Shown: positions 12,895-26,669, counted from the first letter of the stretch. The stretch: 64,000 nt of DNA from Heterobasidion occidentale (GCA_039111635.1 JBCAQO010000001.1:2914001-2978000), one strand, 5' to 3'. Translations and numbers: made by a program. Notes: generated from the sequence alone by a model not told the origin.

Positions 12895-15670
12895 TTAAAC
12901 TAGGCGGGGATTGTGAGTTCAGGTTGATGACGACAAGAAGGGAACAACTCACCAGTTAGCGATAAAATTGGGGAATGACTCCAATGCTTGAGAGATAAAA
13001 AGAAGATTGAGGATGTATGAGAGAATAATCGAGTTGCGGGAAAGATGAATGATATTGCTGCCGATGGAAATATGGGTGCGTGTGGACGTCACTACACTGA
13101 ATAGATAGCCCACGTCGTTAACTTTTGGCCGCTGAGCAGCACAGATGGGAGCTGGAAGCGGACAAAGGGTCTAGTAGCGATGCAAGATGGGTGTTATAAA
13201 AAAGAGGTCAATGCGGACAGCGCGCGGCCGGTGGGAGGGTTGCAAGAGGAGGCGTGTTGAAGAATGAGACGAGTATGTAAAGGAAGATGGGATGAGTGAA
13301 GAGCTGTGTGGAATGGAGACGGAGATGAGTGCGGTTGAGGGTGTTGGATGGACTCGATAAACAAGGAGTGGGGGCGAGGCAAGCCTCACGTACGGAAGAT
13401 GTCCCAGCTTTTGATCACAACGTGCCCTTCGCGCGGTGGCAATTGCCAATAAATACCGTATTCTGTCGTGGACCAGACGTCGTGGCCAAACTCGCTTGCG
13501 GATTGAACACGCCCAAGAGTCGTGTTTCTAGAGATTATATCGATGAGCGATGCGGACAAGCACAAGAAAGATCGGTCGTCGTGGAGGTGGTAGACGGCGA
13601 AGAGCGGAAACAACACCTTATGTACGCCCCCGACCAATTGTATTTGTACGTGACCAGCCCCAATTTCACTTCGGTCACAATCCTCCCACACTCACATCAC
13701 CTCGACTCCAGATCCCCGAGATAACATACAGCGATGAGCCTTGCACCCCTCCAGCCATCGCCCATCAGCCCTACACACCCGCCATCAGCCACACCACAAC
13801 AGCGCCCCCAAATGCCCGCACCAGCGTAAGCCGCCTCTTCCAGCGCTCATCAGCCGTGTGCCCTTATTTTCACCACCGGCATGCTCGCATCAGCTAGCAT
13901 TTACACGTATATGGTGTGTTCTCCTCGCAGCCGCTGACCTGGTTTAAACGTCAGCCATCGACAACGGCATCTTCGCGATGCCCATCCGAGACACGTGTAT
14001 TCCGCCTGTGGCAGCCGTAGAAGGTCCTCTTTGCCCTCATCTCCCCGTTCATCTATGCAAGCACGATTTACCGACGGCACGGCATAGCATGCCCTCTCTC
14101 CCATGTGTACTCCTCTTTCTTCACAGGCAAGAGCGGATGGATGTAGGCTCGATTACAACGTTCCTACCAGCGATTTCTGCTTCTGGATCTTTGATTAGCG
14201 CCCATCAGGCATCTTCCAGTCACTTGGGCCACTGCATCCTAGTAGACCCTTCACCCCTTCTAATATGGCCCGTGCGATGGAGACGAGAATCGCTGTGTGC
14301 AGTTTCCTCAGTCATCCCTCTGTGCCTTTTGTCCCGTGCTCCAACATGCTCCACCCCTTGCTTTGCGCAGCCTGCACGTACCAGTCCAGCCTCTCTGGCT
14401 CCGCATCAGAATGCTCTGTGGAAACACTGGATTGAACGTCCTGCAGAGTGTCACCCGAACAGGCGTCGCTCCTGCGGGCCGCACTTGGGGCCCCTGTCCG
14501 CCTCCCCAAGTATCACACATCACTATGTCACTGCCTCGTGTTCTATGACCTCAGCGAAAAATGGGGAGAACTGTACGCTATTGTAGGTGCGGAGAAATCG
14601 TCTATGCAGTGATGCGTTCGATGTTCCTTCCTCACTAAAGCAATCATTGGACTGGATTTGTACGTCAAGTTTGGTGTTTCCATCGTCGTACTGCTGAGAT
14701 GTGCCTTCAATGGAACCGCCGACAAGCTGTCCAGATTACCTATGAATTCATTAAATGCGACAGATTACCTTACACTCATTGAGTAGCTGTATTGGCCTAT
14801 ATAGAATAACGGTTTCTCTCGTGTTCCTCTGTGAGTACGAACTGAAACGATTGTGTTCATCATACATGATTTCGACTTTAAGTATACGAGGCCGTCGACG
14901 GAGGAATATCCATCCACGTAGTCCAAAAGTAGTCAATCAGTCAATTTTGGGCTCCGCGATTGTTGGTGGTGCAGATCCTCGATTCACTGCATGCCTCAAA
15001 TACAGGGACGTCTGCGCTGTCTGTCAGTGTCTGCTACACTCACCGACGGCGTACAGACAGAAGGAAGAATCCTTTTTGAAGAATCCTTCTTGAGTCGTGT
15101 GCCGTCGTTCGTAAGAAGTGATCTCATGGATCCTTCTTGAGTCGTCATCTATCAAGTGGGATATGGCGTGTCATCGTGGTCTCGGTCGAGAACGGCAGAC
15201 GCCGCTACGACCATCGATACTCGCGAAGTCCGCGAGAACAGATCCTTATACGTCTTGGGATGCTATATTCAAGGTTAGGTCGAGGTGATTAACGAGATCG
15301 GAGTCGTCGGAGAACGTCGGACAGCGACAAGATGGCTAGAGAGCTGTGCTTCCAGTCCAAGTTACTGAGATGAGCTTAGCATTGTTCATGTTCGTTCACC
15401 TGATGGACATCAACGGCATTGGATACGGCGTCTTGCCGGCGGTTTGCATATTACGGAAACATGTTTTCTACAAGTCCTTCTATCGATTGAGCCTGGTGCT
15501 GAAGGAGTATCGGAAGATACAACCCGCTTACTTTCGGATATCCGGACGATGCAGACTTCGATGGAACATGATTTCATTCTTGGGTGTCCGTAGAAAACAC
15601 AGAGTCTTATTTAATACAAGTACATACACGGAGAACGAAGTCGAAGATGTTCCTGGATAATTTGCCGACA
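12895..15670. other. 2.8-kb region without an identifiable gene
   Basis: The left part should hold the CCCH gene promoter and leader. Several open frames exist, for example + 13978-14586 (202 codons) and - 13386-13691. They show no domain, no homology I recognise and no coherent splice structure. A 16-bp direct repeat (ATCCTTCTTGAGTCGT) occurs at 15083-15098 and 15130-15145. The right end is the 3' flank of the Blm10 gene. Confidence 0.4.
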
Positions 15671-18600
15671 TCAAGCATCTGGAGGGTGTATGTCAGCCAA
15701 GTCGACCAGAAAATTTGGTCGAGGGTAAACTCACAGTAAGACGTGCCCACAAGCATAGTCGAAAGATTCTGTAGCTGATCCTCATTGAAGGATAGCTGAT
15801 CTTTGTGCCAAGTGTCCTAAAAAATCATGAGTGAACGTGTCGACTACCTGAAGGAGATCGAGAGTACCTGATGAGTCTGATCAAGCACATATAAGTGAGT
15901 GTGCTGATACGAGGACAAGATGTATGCATACCTTCTTGAACTCGGACGCACACTTCCTGATAGTCGTCGATATAGGAGGGGGATCTGTTGCATGCATTGC
16001 CAATACTACTCAGGGAAATGAGGATAACCTTGTCGCGGTCTAGCACAAACGATTGAATGAACGCACTATCGGTCAAGGAAGGCATCCACGTTTCCACCGA
16101 ATACGGAAAGCTTTCGATAAGGGCGCAGAGGCCTAGAATGGCCGAATGCAGGGTACGCAGAGAGTCTCCATATCTCGGGTCCTGCCGTGCGGGTAGCTTG
16201 ACTTTGTGCGCGAGAGATACAAACTGATTCTACAGATGATTATATCAGACATATCAGTTCATATTAGCGGATTTGTGTCTTGCCTTCAAGCGGATGATAC
16301 TTTGTCGCTGAGATACGCGGACTACGCCGGACAGGACCTTCGAGGCCATCTCTCGCACTTCGACGTTGTCGTCCGACAGACAATTGATAACGACATCCAT
16401 GATCACGCCTACATCAGAGATGCTAATGAGGTTGCGGTAGAAGAATACAACCAGAGCTGGCAGAGCATTCAATCGGATGCGCCATGACTGTCAAATATAT
16501 TGATAAGTTTTGAAGTACGGTAGACAGATAGCTGATATCATTACCGTTGCGGACTTGATCGCGTCGACAAAGCTTGTGACGATGGAGTTGACCAATCCGG
16601 GAGGGGGAACGACAGCGGAAAGGATATACATGACCGCCTGGCTGTGCGTTTGCAATTCTGAACTGTCACTAAGCTCCGACATACAGATGAAATCTGGCCT
16701 AGAGGTCATGTCAGACGATGCAGGGAAAGTATTGAATTAGGTACATACAGCATTGGCAAAAGATATGGGAACATCAACGGGGCATGCGGGGCGTAGAACG
16801 CGATCCACATCCATCTCAGAACTTCATTGAAAACGCTTCAGCAAAGACATGAGAATCAAAGTTTTCTGACAAACTTACGAGTCAGTCCTACTTTATCATA
16901 CTCGGATTGATTTACTCTGGGTGGGGGGAGGCGCTCCTGCTTCCATTTGGCCATCTGGTGAGTAATCTCGAGGACACCAGGAAGGTAGAAAGCTCGCCTG
17001 AGTTTCGTTTCAAGAGTTTGAGTAGAGATTTATGACAGGTATGTATGTAAATGACGAACTGGATGTGCAACGGGTCTTCAGTCGTTTGACAAGCTTCTAA
17101 GAATGCCTCGACCGATTGATATGAAGGACGCCACCGATTAGTGATAATCATGTAGAAATGCTGTGCAATGTTGACCCTCATCTGTATGCGGGATCATTTC
17201 TCTCAGTGTTTGCTCATAGATACGGAGTATACTCACCTCGGCATAACCGACATTGCAGTTCTCAAGGAACATCTTGAAGTACTTGTCTCCGAGTTGCGGA
17301 TCCCTATACCCAACATAATCCATGAAACACCCTAACATGGTCAACGCCTTGGTCACTAAGGGAGGAGGTCAGAATATCCTCTCGCAAGATATAACATGAA
17401 AACTCACCAGCAAAAGCAGAATCACTTTGTAAATCGAGGGGAAGAGAAAGAATCCAAGAGACCAGCAAAGTATTCCTTCGGCGATCCCGCGATTCAAGTT
17501 GTGTCTACCATCGCACATGATGAAGTCTGGCGAAAGGTACGAAGAGATCAAGACGTACATTGACGACACCCTCCCAGAGACCGATAGTATCTGGTTTGAT
17601 CTGCGCGAAAATGCGATCTAAACGAGATGATACCCAAGACCATATGTGGTCAGAAAGCTGTTTCGGCCAATGCTTGCTTCCTATTCAAATCGTGAGAACA
17701 TTTATGAACTCACAACTTGAATTAAACCATACCTCGCAGTAGCCCTGACAGTACCTCCGCTCCCGCACGTTGCTTGAACCGATCAGTCTCCCATAGAAGT
17801 GGATCTATGGTGCCCAGTATCTTGTCAAGACCATCGCCTTGAAAGGTTTTCGCTAGAAAACGATAAGTTCGATGCTTATATGCCTGCAACGCGGAAACAA
17901 ACCAATAGTCTTGATGAATGACACATTATCCGCTCGTAAGTGGGGTTTTGCCGTGTTTTTGCTGGATTCTTGACCCCACAAGGCTGTCAAGTCTGTGTAA
18001 TAACTGCTCCCACTAATGGCAGACTGGATAGCTTCTAGCGCTGGCTGACATTCAACGTCCCACGAAAATGGGGGAGTTCCCTTTGCCACAGCCACATACG
18101 CCTTCGTGAACGGTGCCCAGGTAAGAAAGCCTGAGGCAGGCTTGTCGATGAGCAGATACCTTATAAAAGTCTTAGCAATACATCTCTGAAACGATGATCC
18201 AGACTTACTCGGCGGCCCCGTCGTAGCGCACAGGCTGCTGAATGTAATCGTAAAATTCAGCATCGCTCTTGATTGGAATATTCCTCCGAAGCGGATTTGA
18301 ATATTCGTCCAGCCAGAGTTCTTCATTCGATTTCGAATAAGTACGAATCTTCACCAACGCACACATCTTGACGATTCCCCTATGATCCTGATTATGGATA
18401 CAATATATATCCTAGGAAATGAGACACATACTTTTGTGCCACGGCCCGCAATGGTGGGTGAGGGCTGGTGCTGTGATCTACAAATAACTTTGCTATCGCA
18501 GAAGAAGGTGCTGCATCGCGACAAAGCAATCCGTACAGGAAGTCGAGCGCAATTTGGATATATCTCCACTGAAGAAGAGGAATGAGGTCAGCTAATACAG

Positions 18601-21600
18601 TGATTATAGAATCTTACATGGGTAGTCGGTTTCAGAGCAACTTCGATAATAGACGAAACCTTGAATTGGATTGTGAGCGTGAGCTTCGCACAGATACAGA
18701 ATCAGGAGAACGCATACCGTTTGTTCATATTTAAGCTTCCACGCTGTGGCTCTCGCAGGCTCCTTGCGAAGCGATTCCTCAAGTATCGTTTTGTCGATGA
18801 ATGCAGGGGAAAACTCAAAACTCAAGACACGCATAGCTTCCTTGACGCCAGGGATGTCATCAGGATATGCGTGAGTTCGGTTGGATTCCTCTGTGAGATT
18901 AGACAAGCATCCCTGGGCAAGAGAAGTGACTAGTTTTTGAATCGAGGGCTTGATAGAAAGAACAAGACGATAGTTATTCGGACAATTTAGTTAGAAACAG
19001 GTTCTAAACATACCTTTTCCTCATGTTGGCAGTTCAATAAGGCGATGAGGTAGCGTCCATAGAGATTAGGAGCTTTAGGATCTTGTGGCGTTATGTATCA
19101 GCGTATCGGTCTCTAAATTATCGCTCTAGGAAATTGTACCTGCAATTGCGTACGTCGCTGTTGCAACCATCGTGAGAGAGACAAATTGCATGTAAAAGGA
19201 GGCCTTCGTACCGATTTCTTTGTCGTACAAGATATACAGAGCGCCCTTCATGCGGTCTGGGTCTGTCCCTCTCGCGAGCGCATTGTATAGCGTCGGCAGC
19301 ATCATACTCGTAGATCGTACGTAATACTGAAAAAGAAATTATTCCGGAAGAAACAAGTCAAATCGTTAAGAATACGTACTCCACACACATTGCGAAGGAC
19401 AGCTTGGGTATGCCTGAGAATAGATGAGAATCGAGATCCAAGTTAAAGGAATTTGGAAGCATACTTTCTCACTCGAGTATATGAAGACAGAGACAGCTCC
19501 ACTAGATCGTTCAACAACTGGTCATCTAGAGCAGACCGACGTCGATAGAGGGAATGCATGTAGAGGCGGCTGCCATGGTAGACTTGACCGCGCTTGATCA
19601 AGATGAGACGAGAGTCCCGCTTCTGCTTTGGCCAAGCTCGGCTCAAGCTGTGTTCGAGATCAGATGTGTCTCATCCGTAGAGCTTATCGAGCACTTACTC
19701 TCTTGCCTGCGTATAATTCTTCTGCAGGTTGTCAAAATCGCTTTTGCCCATAGCGTAGCCTAGAAGATACACATCGATGGCCTTGGCGACCGAAAGGACA
19801 GCGTCGATGTGATCTTCGCCCTCGTAGCCATGCCCCAAAGCCGTTGCAGCACGATGAATAAGATGTCCCATGCGTTCACGGTGTGCGACTGCCTTCTTGA
19901 ATCGAGGATCTGCAGGATCCGAAAGGGCAAACCCGGCTTGAACCATGAGCGGAGAGGTAACAAGAGCCTCAACCTCAGTGCTGTCATCTAAGTTCGACTG
20001 GGCTACTTCCTTGGACCCTTCCTGGAAAAGGGTGTACAAGCCAGTCCAGGCAGATCTGCTGACCTGGAGGTAGCTAAGGAATAGATATGAACAACAATTG
20101 AATATGACTCAGGAGACACAAGAGACCTACCGACAGAAATCGTTGCGATCTGTACTAGTCCAGGCAAAAGATTTCTCTAACAAAACTTCGACTTTGGCCA
20201 GAGCAGGCGCCACAATATGATCCAGAATTTCGAGCACGAATGATATTTCCTCCTCAGATGGAACTAGAAAATCCGTCAATAGCATTTCGAAGATATGCTG
20301 CAATGCAATTACCGTGCCATTCAATGTCCACCTCTTCTGCCACATAAGTCTTACCCCAGTGAATGTTGTGGTCCTTGTTAAACTCTAATCGCATAGGAAA
20401 TTCAGCCAAAGCTCACTCGACGAAAATAGTATACAAACCTGGGCTGTTCCATTCATCAGTATTGACGAATCTGCTGTTGAGCGGATATGTCCCTGAAAGA
20501 GTAGCTAGGATGCGAGCTAACAAGTCTCCAGTTCCACTGTATCCTCTTTCGCTCAATGTTTTCTCAACAAGTACCGACAAAAGATCCAAGATTTGAGCTT
20601 TGTGTTTGAGGAGCTGCAGGGATGGAATGATAATAATGAAACTGTAAACACAGTAGACTTGAGTCAATGAAATGCCTTACGGCTGCTCCGTCATAACCAA
20701 AGCATCCACGAATGATGGACATATCTATCAGACAACGGTTATACATCTGCAAAGCTGAGGATATCCGATGGCAGTGACCTACTCCAGTGGAATGTGGTAT
20801 CGGACGGGACGGCAGCGTGGCTTGACGTCGTACGGATACCCGATGCACCGTGTTTCAATTCTTCCTTGATCTGCATGATGCAGAATGGCAGGAATTTGTC
20901 GATGGTCTGCGCAGGCTTCGCCCTAGCAAGGGTAGATACCAACTGACCAAATGCTCTGACTGCATTGGACTTCGCATTCGTAGTGGCATAGTCGTACACA
21001 AGCTTTAGAACAAGATCGAACAGCGGGTCCGAAAGATGCAGGCACAAGATATCCAAAGTGCTTTTCAAAGACTTCAGGACACTTTCTTCTTGCTTACCGC
21101 CTGTCATATTTTTCTTACCCCCTCTTCCGGCAAATTTTCGTAGAGCGCGAAAACTCGTCTGAAGAAGGACGTAACCCAATCTTCGAAGGAGTGAAGGTCA
21201 GCAGCTGACTGACACGGAGACAGATAGACATTTGTACCAGCAAATGAGGCGGTAGACTCTCTAACTAGGATCCTTTCCTCTTCTCTGCTCAAGACAGGCA
21301 TTTCTCCCAAATCGGTGCCATCAGGAAGACGAACACCTTGGTCAACATCCATAATATCCTCGTAGGGAGCATCACTTGAAAGAGACAAGCCCGATTGGGC
21401 CATTGAAAGGTCCCCGACCTTGATGTGTTGCACTACTGAGATGATAAACATGGTTGCGCAAACCGTCTTCACGGGGTCGTTCTAGCGAGGTAAATCAAGT
21501 TAACAGCCATACGTCAAAACATGAATTGTTACGAACAAGGTCGATTCCAGGGATACACATCTCCAAAAGGGGTACGACATGCTTTTGGCCGCCCAGCCAT

Positions 21601-23615
21601 ATGTTCTCTGATACAAGAGGTAAAGCGATTCCGGACAGCATGGTCAGAACGGCAGTTGTCCTGTGAGTCTCATTTACTACTTCCAAACCGCTATAAGCAC
21701 GATCGAGGAGGTCGGGCATAACGAGGTTTGGCTCTAGAACGGCCATAGCGCGCAAAGCACTCTGTGCAAAGTTCATGGACATCGGGTCTTTCGAAAACAT
21801 TGAGAGCAAAGCTGGAGTACGAAGAGTCGTTACAAAAGCGCGACGAATTGCTGGGGTGAGTCGGCGAGCCTAGTGGCAAACAATCTCCGTCAGGCTGCAA
21901 TACTTGATGAGTGAATGTTAACGAACTGCTGGAGTCTTGCAATTCGGATCCCGCTCTTCTTCACAGCGCTTTGTAAACTCGTACGCCAAGTGTGATATGA
22001 AACTTGTCAGCTGCAAAGTGAACAGTCAAACCGAAGCGACGCATATAACGAAGAGCTTTGCGTACGCTGATCGACCACAGACCATGGTTAGATGGATGGA
22101 AGAATGATTCAGTACTGATCATCAGTCTATCCAACGAGTCAAGAGCTCTTGAACCGGCAAGGTAGCCTTCCCACAGCACGATGGTCTCTGGACGTTGGTG
22201 CAGCATCGCGAATAGGGGCGTCCGTTGCCATGGAATAAACTAACATTTTTGCCAAGGGACCTAAAAGAGATCAAGATCAATATTCTATTGGATGTATGAT
22301 GGTATGAGACGGCCTCACCAAAACGAGCTATAACCTTCTTGATTCTGGAAGACGCACCATTGCTTTTACTATCAGCATATCGTCCCGTAGTACTAGCGCC
22401 CTATAAACATAACTGAGCGTCGTAGTACAATATCGACGGTTCAGCTGAGAGCCTACCCCACTACCTCCAACAGGAACATCTGAGACCGAGCCTGATCAAT
22501 GCAAAAACAAATTGAGGTAGACGGAAGCGCACTCATAGAGCCTAGAGCTTTTCCAACAAGAACGGTCCATTCTTTGGAGCTCCATATTCCAACGTCCTTC
22601 CACGCGACACTTCCTTCTGGTCCTACTGTACCTGCGACGTGTTCCTCGGACAGCTCGCCAACGAGTTCGATGAGTCTGTCGTCAAGTTTGGTGGAATTAA
22701 ACGCCTCCCATAAACTGAAAAGGGCAGGCATGTAAAGATGACACCGAGCGGGGGGCATAAACGATATTATGACCGGGATCATGGCCAGGTACGACTAGAA
22801 AATCATTGGTCAAAGGCACTGTACACATCACTTGCGCGATAACGACAAACCTCAGATGTTACAAGGGGGATGAATGTAGAAAGCATTTCCGGGATATCTT
22901 CGGCAGGAAAGTACCGTTTGCACATTTCTGCTAGATACAACAATATATTAACTAGATTACGCCTACAAGATATTCGTAAGGGTCTTACATCTGCGGGATG
23001 CAGAAAACAGCTTACGAGGAGTCGTACAGTCTCCCTTTCATTGAGACCTCTTTCTGAAGAGCTCGCCACAGTGGCTTCCACGGAAGCTGAAGATCCACAG
23101 ATTCGAGTTTGCGCTTGCTGTTAGGTTTATTGAGAAGAAGCCTAGCTAGCATATCAACCCAGCTATGGATTACCCGGGGCTCGATCCCGGGTAACAAGCA
23201 GAGTTCGTAGTAGAGCCTACATAACTTGGCTCGCAGAGGTTTCGAAATAGGATAGCGCATGAGCAGCCAGCTGACAAAACAATAATGTCGATTCAGCCAA
23301 TTCAATGCTAAGGGTCTCAACGTACCAATGTAATGCTCCGTTCCAAGACGAAAGGACAAGCCAATTCTTGGTCTCGGCACAAACACCAATCTTGCCTATG
23401 ATAACCTCAAGCTTCTCATCCATTTCCTCTGGGCTTTCGCATTGGTAGGGCACGGATGACAGATATCTTTGCAGCTGAGCATGCTGCCTTCCGATGAGTA
23501 GCTGATCGTCGCTGGAGTCTGGGATGGACATATCATCATCCTCCATGATGTCGTCCACGTTAAGCGACGATGATTGGGGGCCTAGGAGAGTATGCAAGTC
23601 AAGAAAGGCTTCCAT
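15671..23615 (-). CDS. BLM10: Proteasome activator Blm10/PA200 (HEAT-repeat 20S cap)
   Basis: This single large gene of about 7.9 kb is cut by many short introns and encodes roughly 1,850-1,900 residues. Blm10/PA200 is a HEAT-repeat solenoid that caps the 20S proteasome and opens its gate. The N-terminal part matches the family (AKLCRLYYELCLLPGIEP; LPWKPLWRAL; CKRYFPAEDIPEM, compare human RPYFPADATAEM). The central block NAVRAFGQLVSTLARAKP, followed by FLPFCIMQI and a PSDTTFHW box, is strongly diagnostic. The last exons give DTWHKDQLSFNEDQLQNLST and then the HbYX tail Tyr-Tyr-Ala, which docks into a 20S alpha pocket. The tail is only complete after splicing 15679-15734, leaving a final coding exon of 8 nt (15671-15678). 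The start at 23615 (MEAFLDLHTLLG) is the first suitable ATG. Internal exon borders were not all resolved. Confidence 0.93.
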
Positions 23616-24072
23616 TGTTGGGCGTTTCGATCAAAATCAAGTACTGAAAAGAGTAGAGAAACAGGCAGACCACGAATTTATATACTCCTGATGACGAGTC
23701 CTTCGATGACGCGTCCTCTAATGTTGCGCTCCGTATATGAAAGCGTCAATCTGTGCCAATTCTCACACGTCGGAAGAGACGCGTAACTCTGTCGTGGGCA
23801 CGTGGCAAGGGTTGCGCGTCGCAGCTTGTAGTTTTCCATAAGAATACTGTAGAAAACCTTTCCAAAAAGGACACATATTTCTGCCCGTTTGATGATTAGC
23901 TTTTGACGAAAAGCATGCTTAGGGAGATCCCCACAGTTTTCACACGGAAACTCCGGGCGCCGCGCGCAATGTCAGTGCCTCGGCGTCTCTGCACTGTCAT
24001 ACTGAACTCATACTGAACGGCTTGGTTCTTGATCTCGTTGGTATCCCTCCATTAAAGCGGTGACGGGTCATC
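23616..24072. other. Divergent promoter region between BLM10 and the AIM18-like gene
   Basis: This 457-bp interval separates two oppositely transcribed start codons. No longer open frame or recognised element is visible. Confidence 0.5.
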
Positions 24073-25114
24073 ATGTATCCCATACTGCGTCTGCTTGCTA
24101 CCAGGGCACCTGTCTCATCGCTATTCCGTCATGAGGCGCGATCTCCTCGTCAAGCGTATACTAAGGCCTTCCCCATGTCACAATTCAGGCCGTTGATATG
24201 GGGCTCTGTCTTTGCTTTGTCGGCTGTAATTGCCTCACAGTCCATCACTCATCTGGATGCGAACGCTACTGAAATTGAGCACTTGACTGGTTCGTCCGGA
24301 CATGCCAAAAGTTATATGCTTCGTTAATTTTGACTGCATGTAAAGTCGACCCAGACACATCCATTGCCTTTCCTACCACATTGAGGATACCTTCAAAAGT
24401 CCCCATGCCTACATTCTCTCTGATAGGGGTGGGTGTCCGCACAGTCTCCTTCTTGAAGATCAAGGTCTACTCTGTCGGCTTCTACGCCGACCTGTCAAAC
24501 CCAAACTTGAATGTACGTCCTGATTGATCCTCTCGAAGGCTTTCTCTTAAATTGTCCGTCGAAGATACCCAAAACCGCTACTCCACAGAAAAAATTGAGC
24601 ACATTATCCATAACACAGCGTGTGTCATTCGTATCAGTAAGTAAAATGACCCTCCCATGTTGCACGGTTTCCGCTTGCCGTAACGCCCATGACCAGTCCC
24701 CACTCGCAATACGTCGTATACGCATTTAAGAGATGCATTCATCCGATCACTCAATGCTCGCCAACAACTTGCACACCAACGAGGCACCCTGTCCTCCGAG
24801 GAACAATTGAGCGTGCAATCACCTATCGGCAAATTGAAGACTATCTTTCCAAATGCCCCTCTTCTCAAGCATACGCCGTTAGATCTCCTTCTAGCCCCTC
24901 CAGATCCTACAGGGCATCGTCTACTTATTGTTCGTGACCTCGGCGCCATTCAAAATGACTGGGTTGCGCAAGAAGTCATGCTCGCCTACTTTGAAGGAGA
25001 TGGTAACAGCCCTGCTGTGAGTCATTCCTTAGATACCTCCTTCCTCAGGCTAACGATGTTTCGTAGTTAAAGAAGTCTGTAGTGCAGAAACTGGCAGATT
25101 TTGGGACGGATTAG
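24073..25114 (+). CDS. Mitochondrial chalcone isomerase-fold protein, AIM18/AIM46 type
   Basis: This is a small multi-exon gene. The N-terminus (MYPILRLLATRAP, Arg-rich and lacking acidic residues) looks like a mitochondrial presequence. It is followed by a hydrophobic segment (LIWGSVFALSAVIASQ) typical of inner-membrane members. The chalcone-isomerase-like domain begins with FSLIGVGVRTVSFLKIKVYS and VGFYADLSNPNL, which is the family core. Later exons give LRDAFMRSLNARQQLA and DLLLAPPDPTGHRL, then NDWVAQEVMLAYFEGDG, ending at LADFGTD. Fungal members of this fold lack flavonoid substrates, and their biochemical role is unclear. Fatty-acid binding has been proposed for the fold. The gene lies 174 bp upstream of TIM21 in the same orientation. 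Splice sites in the middle were inferred from family continuity. Confidence 0.82.
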
Positions 25115-25288
25115 CTTTGTGTACGAGTCTTGTTGAATTATAGTATACTGAACAGCTGGGCACCTACACTTAAATATGCTCGTGGCGACATTGGATTTCC
25201 CTTTGATCGGTCTAGACGCTGGCGGCATTTGCCGACATCACTTCACCCTAAAATCTAAGTAAACTGGCCTTGAACAAGACAGGTAGAA

Positions 25289-26669
25289 ATGAAAGCTCAT
25301 CGTCTACGACAGCTTGGGTTTGAGGCTCGCACACGTCTACCATCCTTCTATTCTTCAAGAAAGCCAACGTCTTCTCGGTTTGCGCTTTCGTCTGCATTGA
25401 GAGCATATGCTACGCATCACGACCATGTCCCTTCGTCACTCCTCTCCCAGGCACTCGACCAAAAGCAGGGAACATCTCGGAGAGACTCTGTCGGCCCATT
25501 CAACCTTGGACCATCGCAATCCAAGGCAGATGGGAGCGTGAAGAAGTGGTCTGAATTGAGTACCGGAGGCAAGGGTGCGTTACTACAGTATCATTTTATC
25601 GGTTCGTGGGCTGAAGTGAGAGGCGGCATATGTAATGTATTCTAGTGCTTCGAACGACTGCACGGACATCGAACTTCACCGTCATACTTTTCGGAGCGGG
25701 ATTGACAGGTGTTCTGGTCTACGCGTTGACCTCAGAGCTATTCTCGAAGAATTCCCCAACAGTTCTTTATAACGATGCGTGTGAGCGTATCAAAGCGTCG
25801 CCGCAGGTATGTTCAATCTCCCTCACGAAAAAACTGCGTTATTTTCCATCTTAGAACTCAAGATGTTGATAGGTTGCGAAATACCTACAAGGCCCGTTGA
25901 TCTTCCACAATAACCCACCTTCCGTTCTTCGTCCACGACACCGCAATCGTCATGTCTCCTCACAAATTGCGGTGGATCATTCCGGAAGAGAGCACATGCT
26001 ACTGAATTTCTATGTCCAGGCGCGCCCGCCAGGCGCAACACCCGATTCATCAGAGTCGTATATCGACATGGCCTTGCTGTGGACGAAAGATATCGCTGAT
26101 GCACTGGGCGATCTTACGTGGGATGGAGCCGTAGCTATGTCAAAAGAGCATGCAGCTCATGTAGCACAATCTGCGAAGGAGCTATTCAGATATTTGACGG
26201 GCGATCCTGTGGCTCCGAAGTCCATGACGGCAGAGATGGGGCCCGAACGCAGAGGAAGGGAATCACCAAAAGAGGAGGATAAGAACATGTGGGGGAACAT
26301 TACAGGGTTGTTCGGTTCGTTAAAAGGGGCGAGTCGGACTCGTGTAGAAGAGGGCCGTGTGGATTCGGTGAGGCAGGTATGGCAAGAGGGTGAGGTGCAC
26401 GCGGAACTGATAAGGGTACGTTGTCTAAATGTATCGTGTCGTCGAAGGAGTCGTATTGAACAACTTGCATTGCACAGAATGATTTGGGCTACTTCGTCTT
26501 CCGCTACATTTTAATCGACATTCCAAGTACGTTACCCTGCTTCAAACATATGAGTCCTCATGTTCAATGATTTGTTCCAGATTCCAATAGCCGGAACCCT
26601 GTGCGAGTGTTCGTAGAGCGTTCAGGGGGCGTGCGAGAGAACGAGCCGGTCATGAAGTGGGATGCATAA
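25289..26669 (+). CDS. TIM21: Mitochondrial import inner membrane translocase subunit Tim21
   Basis: Tim21 links the TIM23 complex to the TOM complex and to respiratory-chain supercomplexes. The N-terminus (MKAHRLRQLGFEARTRLP) is basic and Ser/Arg-rich, as expected for a presequence. A Lys/Ser-rich stretch follows, then one transmembrane helix (FTVILFGAGLTGVLVYALTS). After the helix come SELFSKNSPTVLYNDACERI and, after an intron, the intermembrane-space domain (GPLIFHNNPP, then REHMLLNFYVQA). Introns interrupt the gene at about 25575-25648, 25807-25874, 26416-26477 and 26526-26579. The last exons read NDLGYFVFRYILIDIPNS and end with MKWDA. The insert between the core domain and the last strands (about residues 260-330, Glu/Arg-rich) is longer than in yeast Tim21, which is common in basidiomycetes. 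Confidence 0.88.

Noticed and set aside
13978..14586. 202-codon plus-strand frame
   Set aside because: The composition is Pro/Ser/His/Cys-rich without any domain, overlapping minus-strand frames are equally long, and no splice partner or known block is present.
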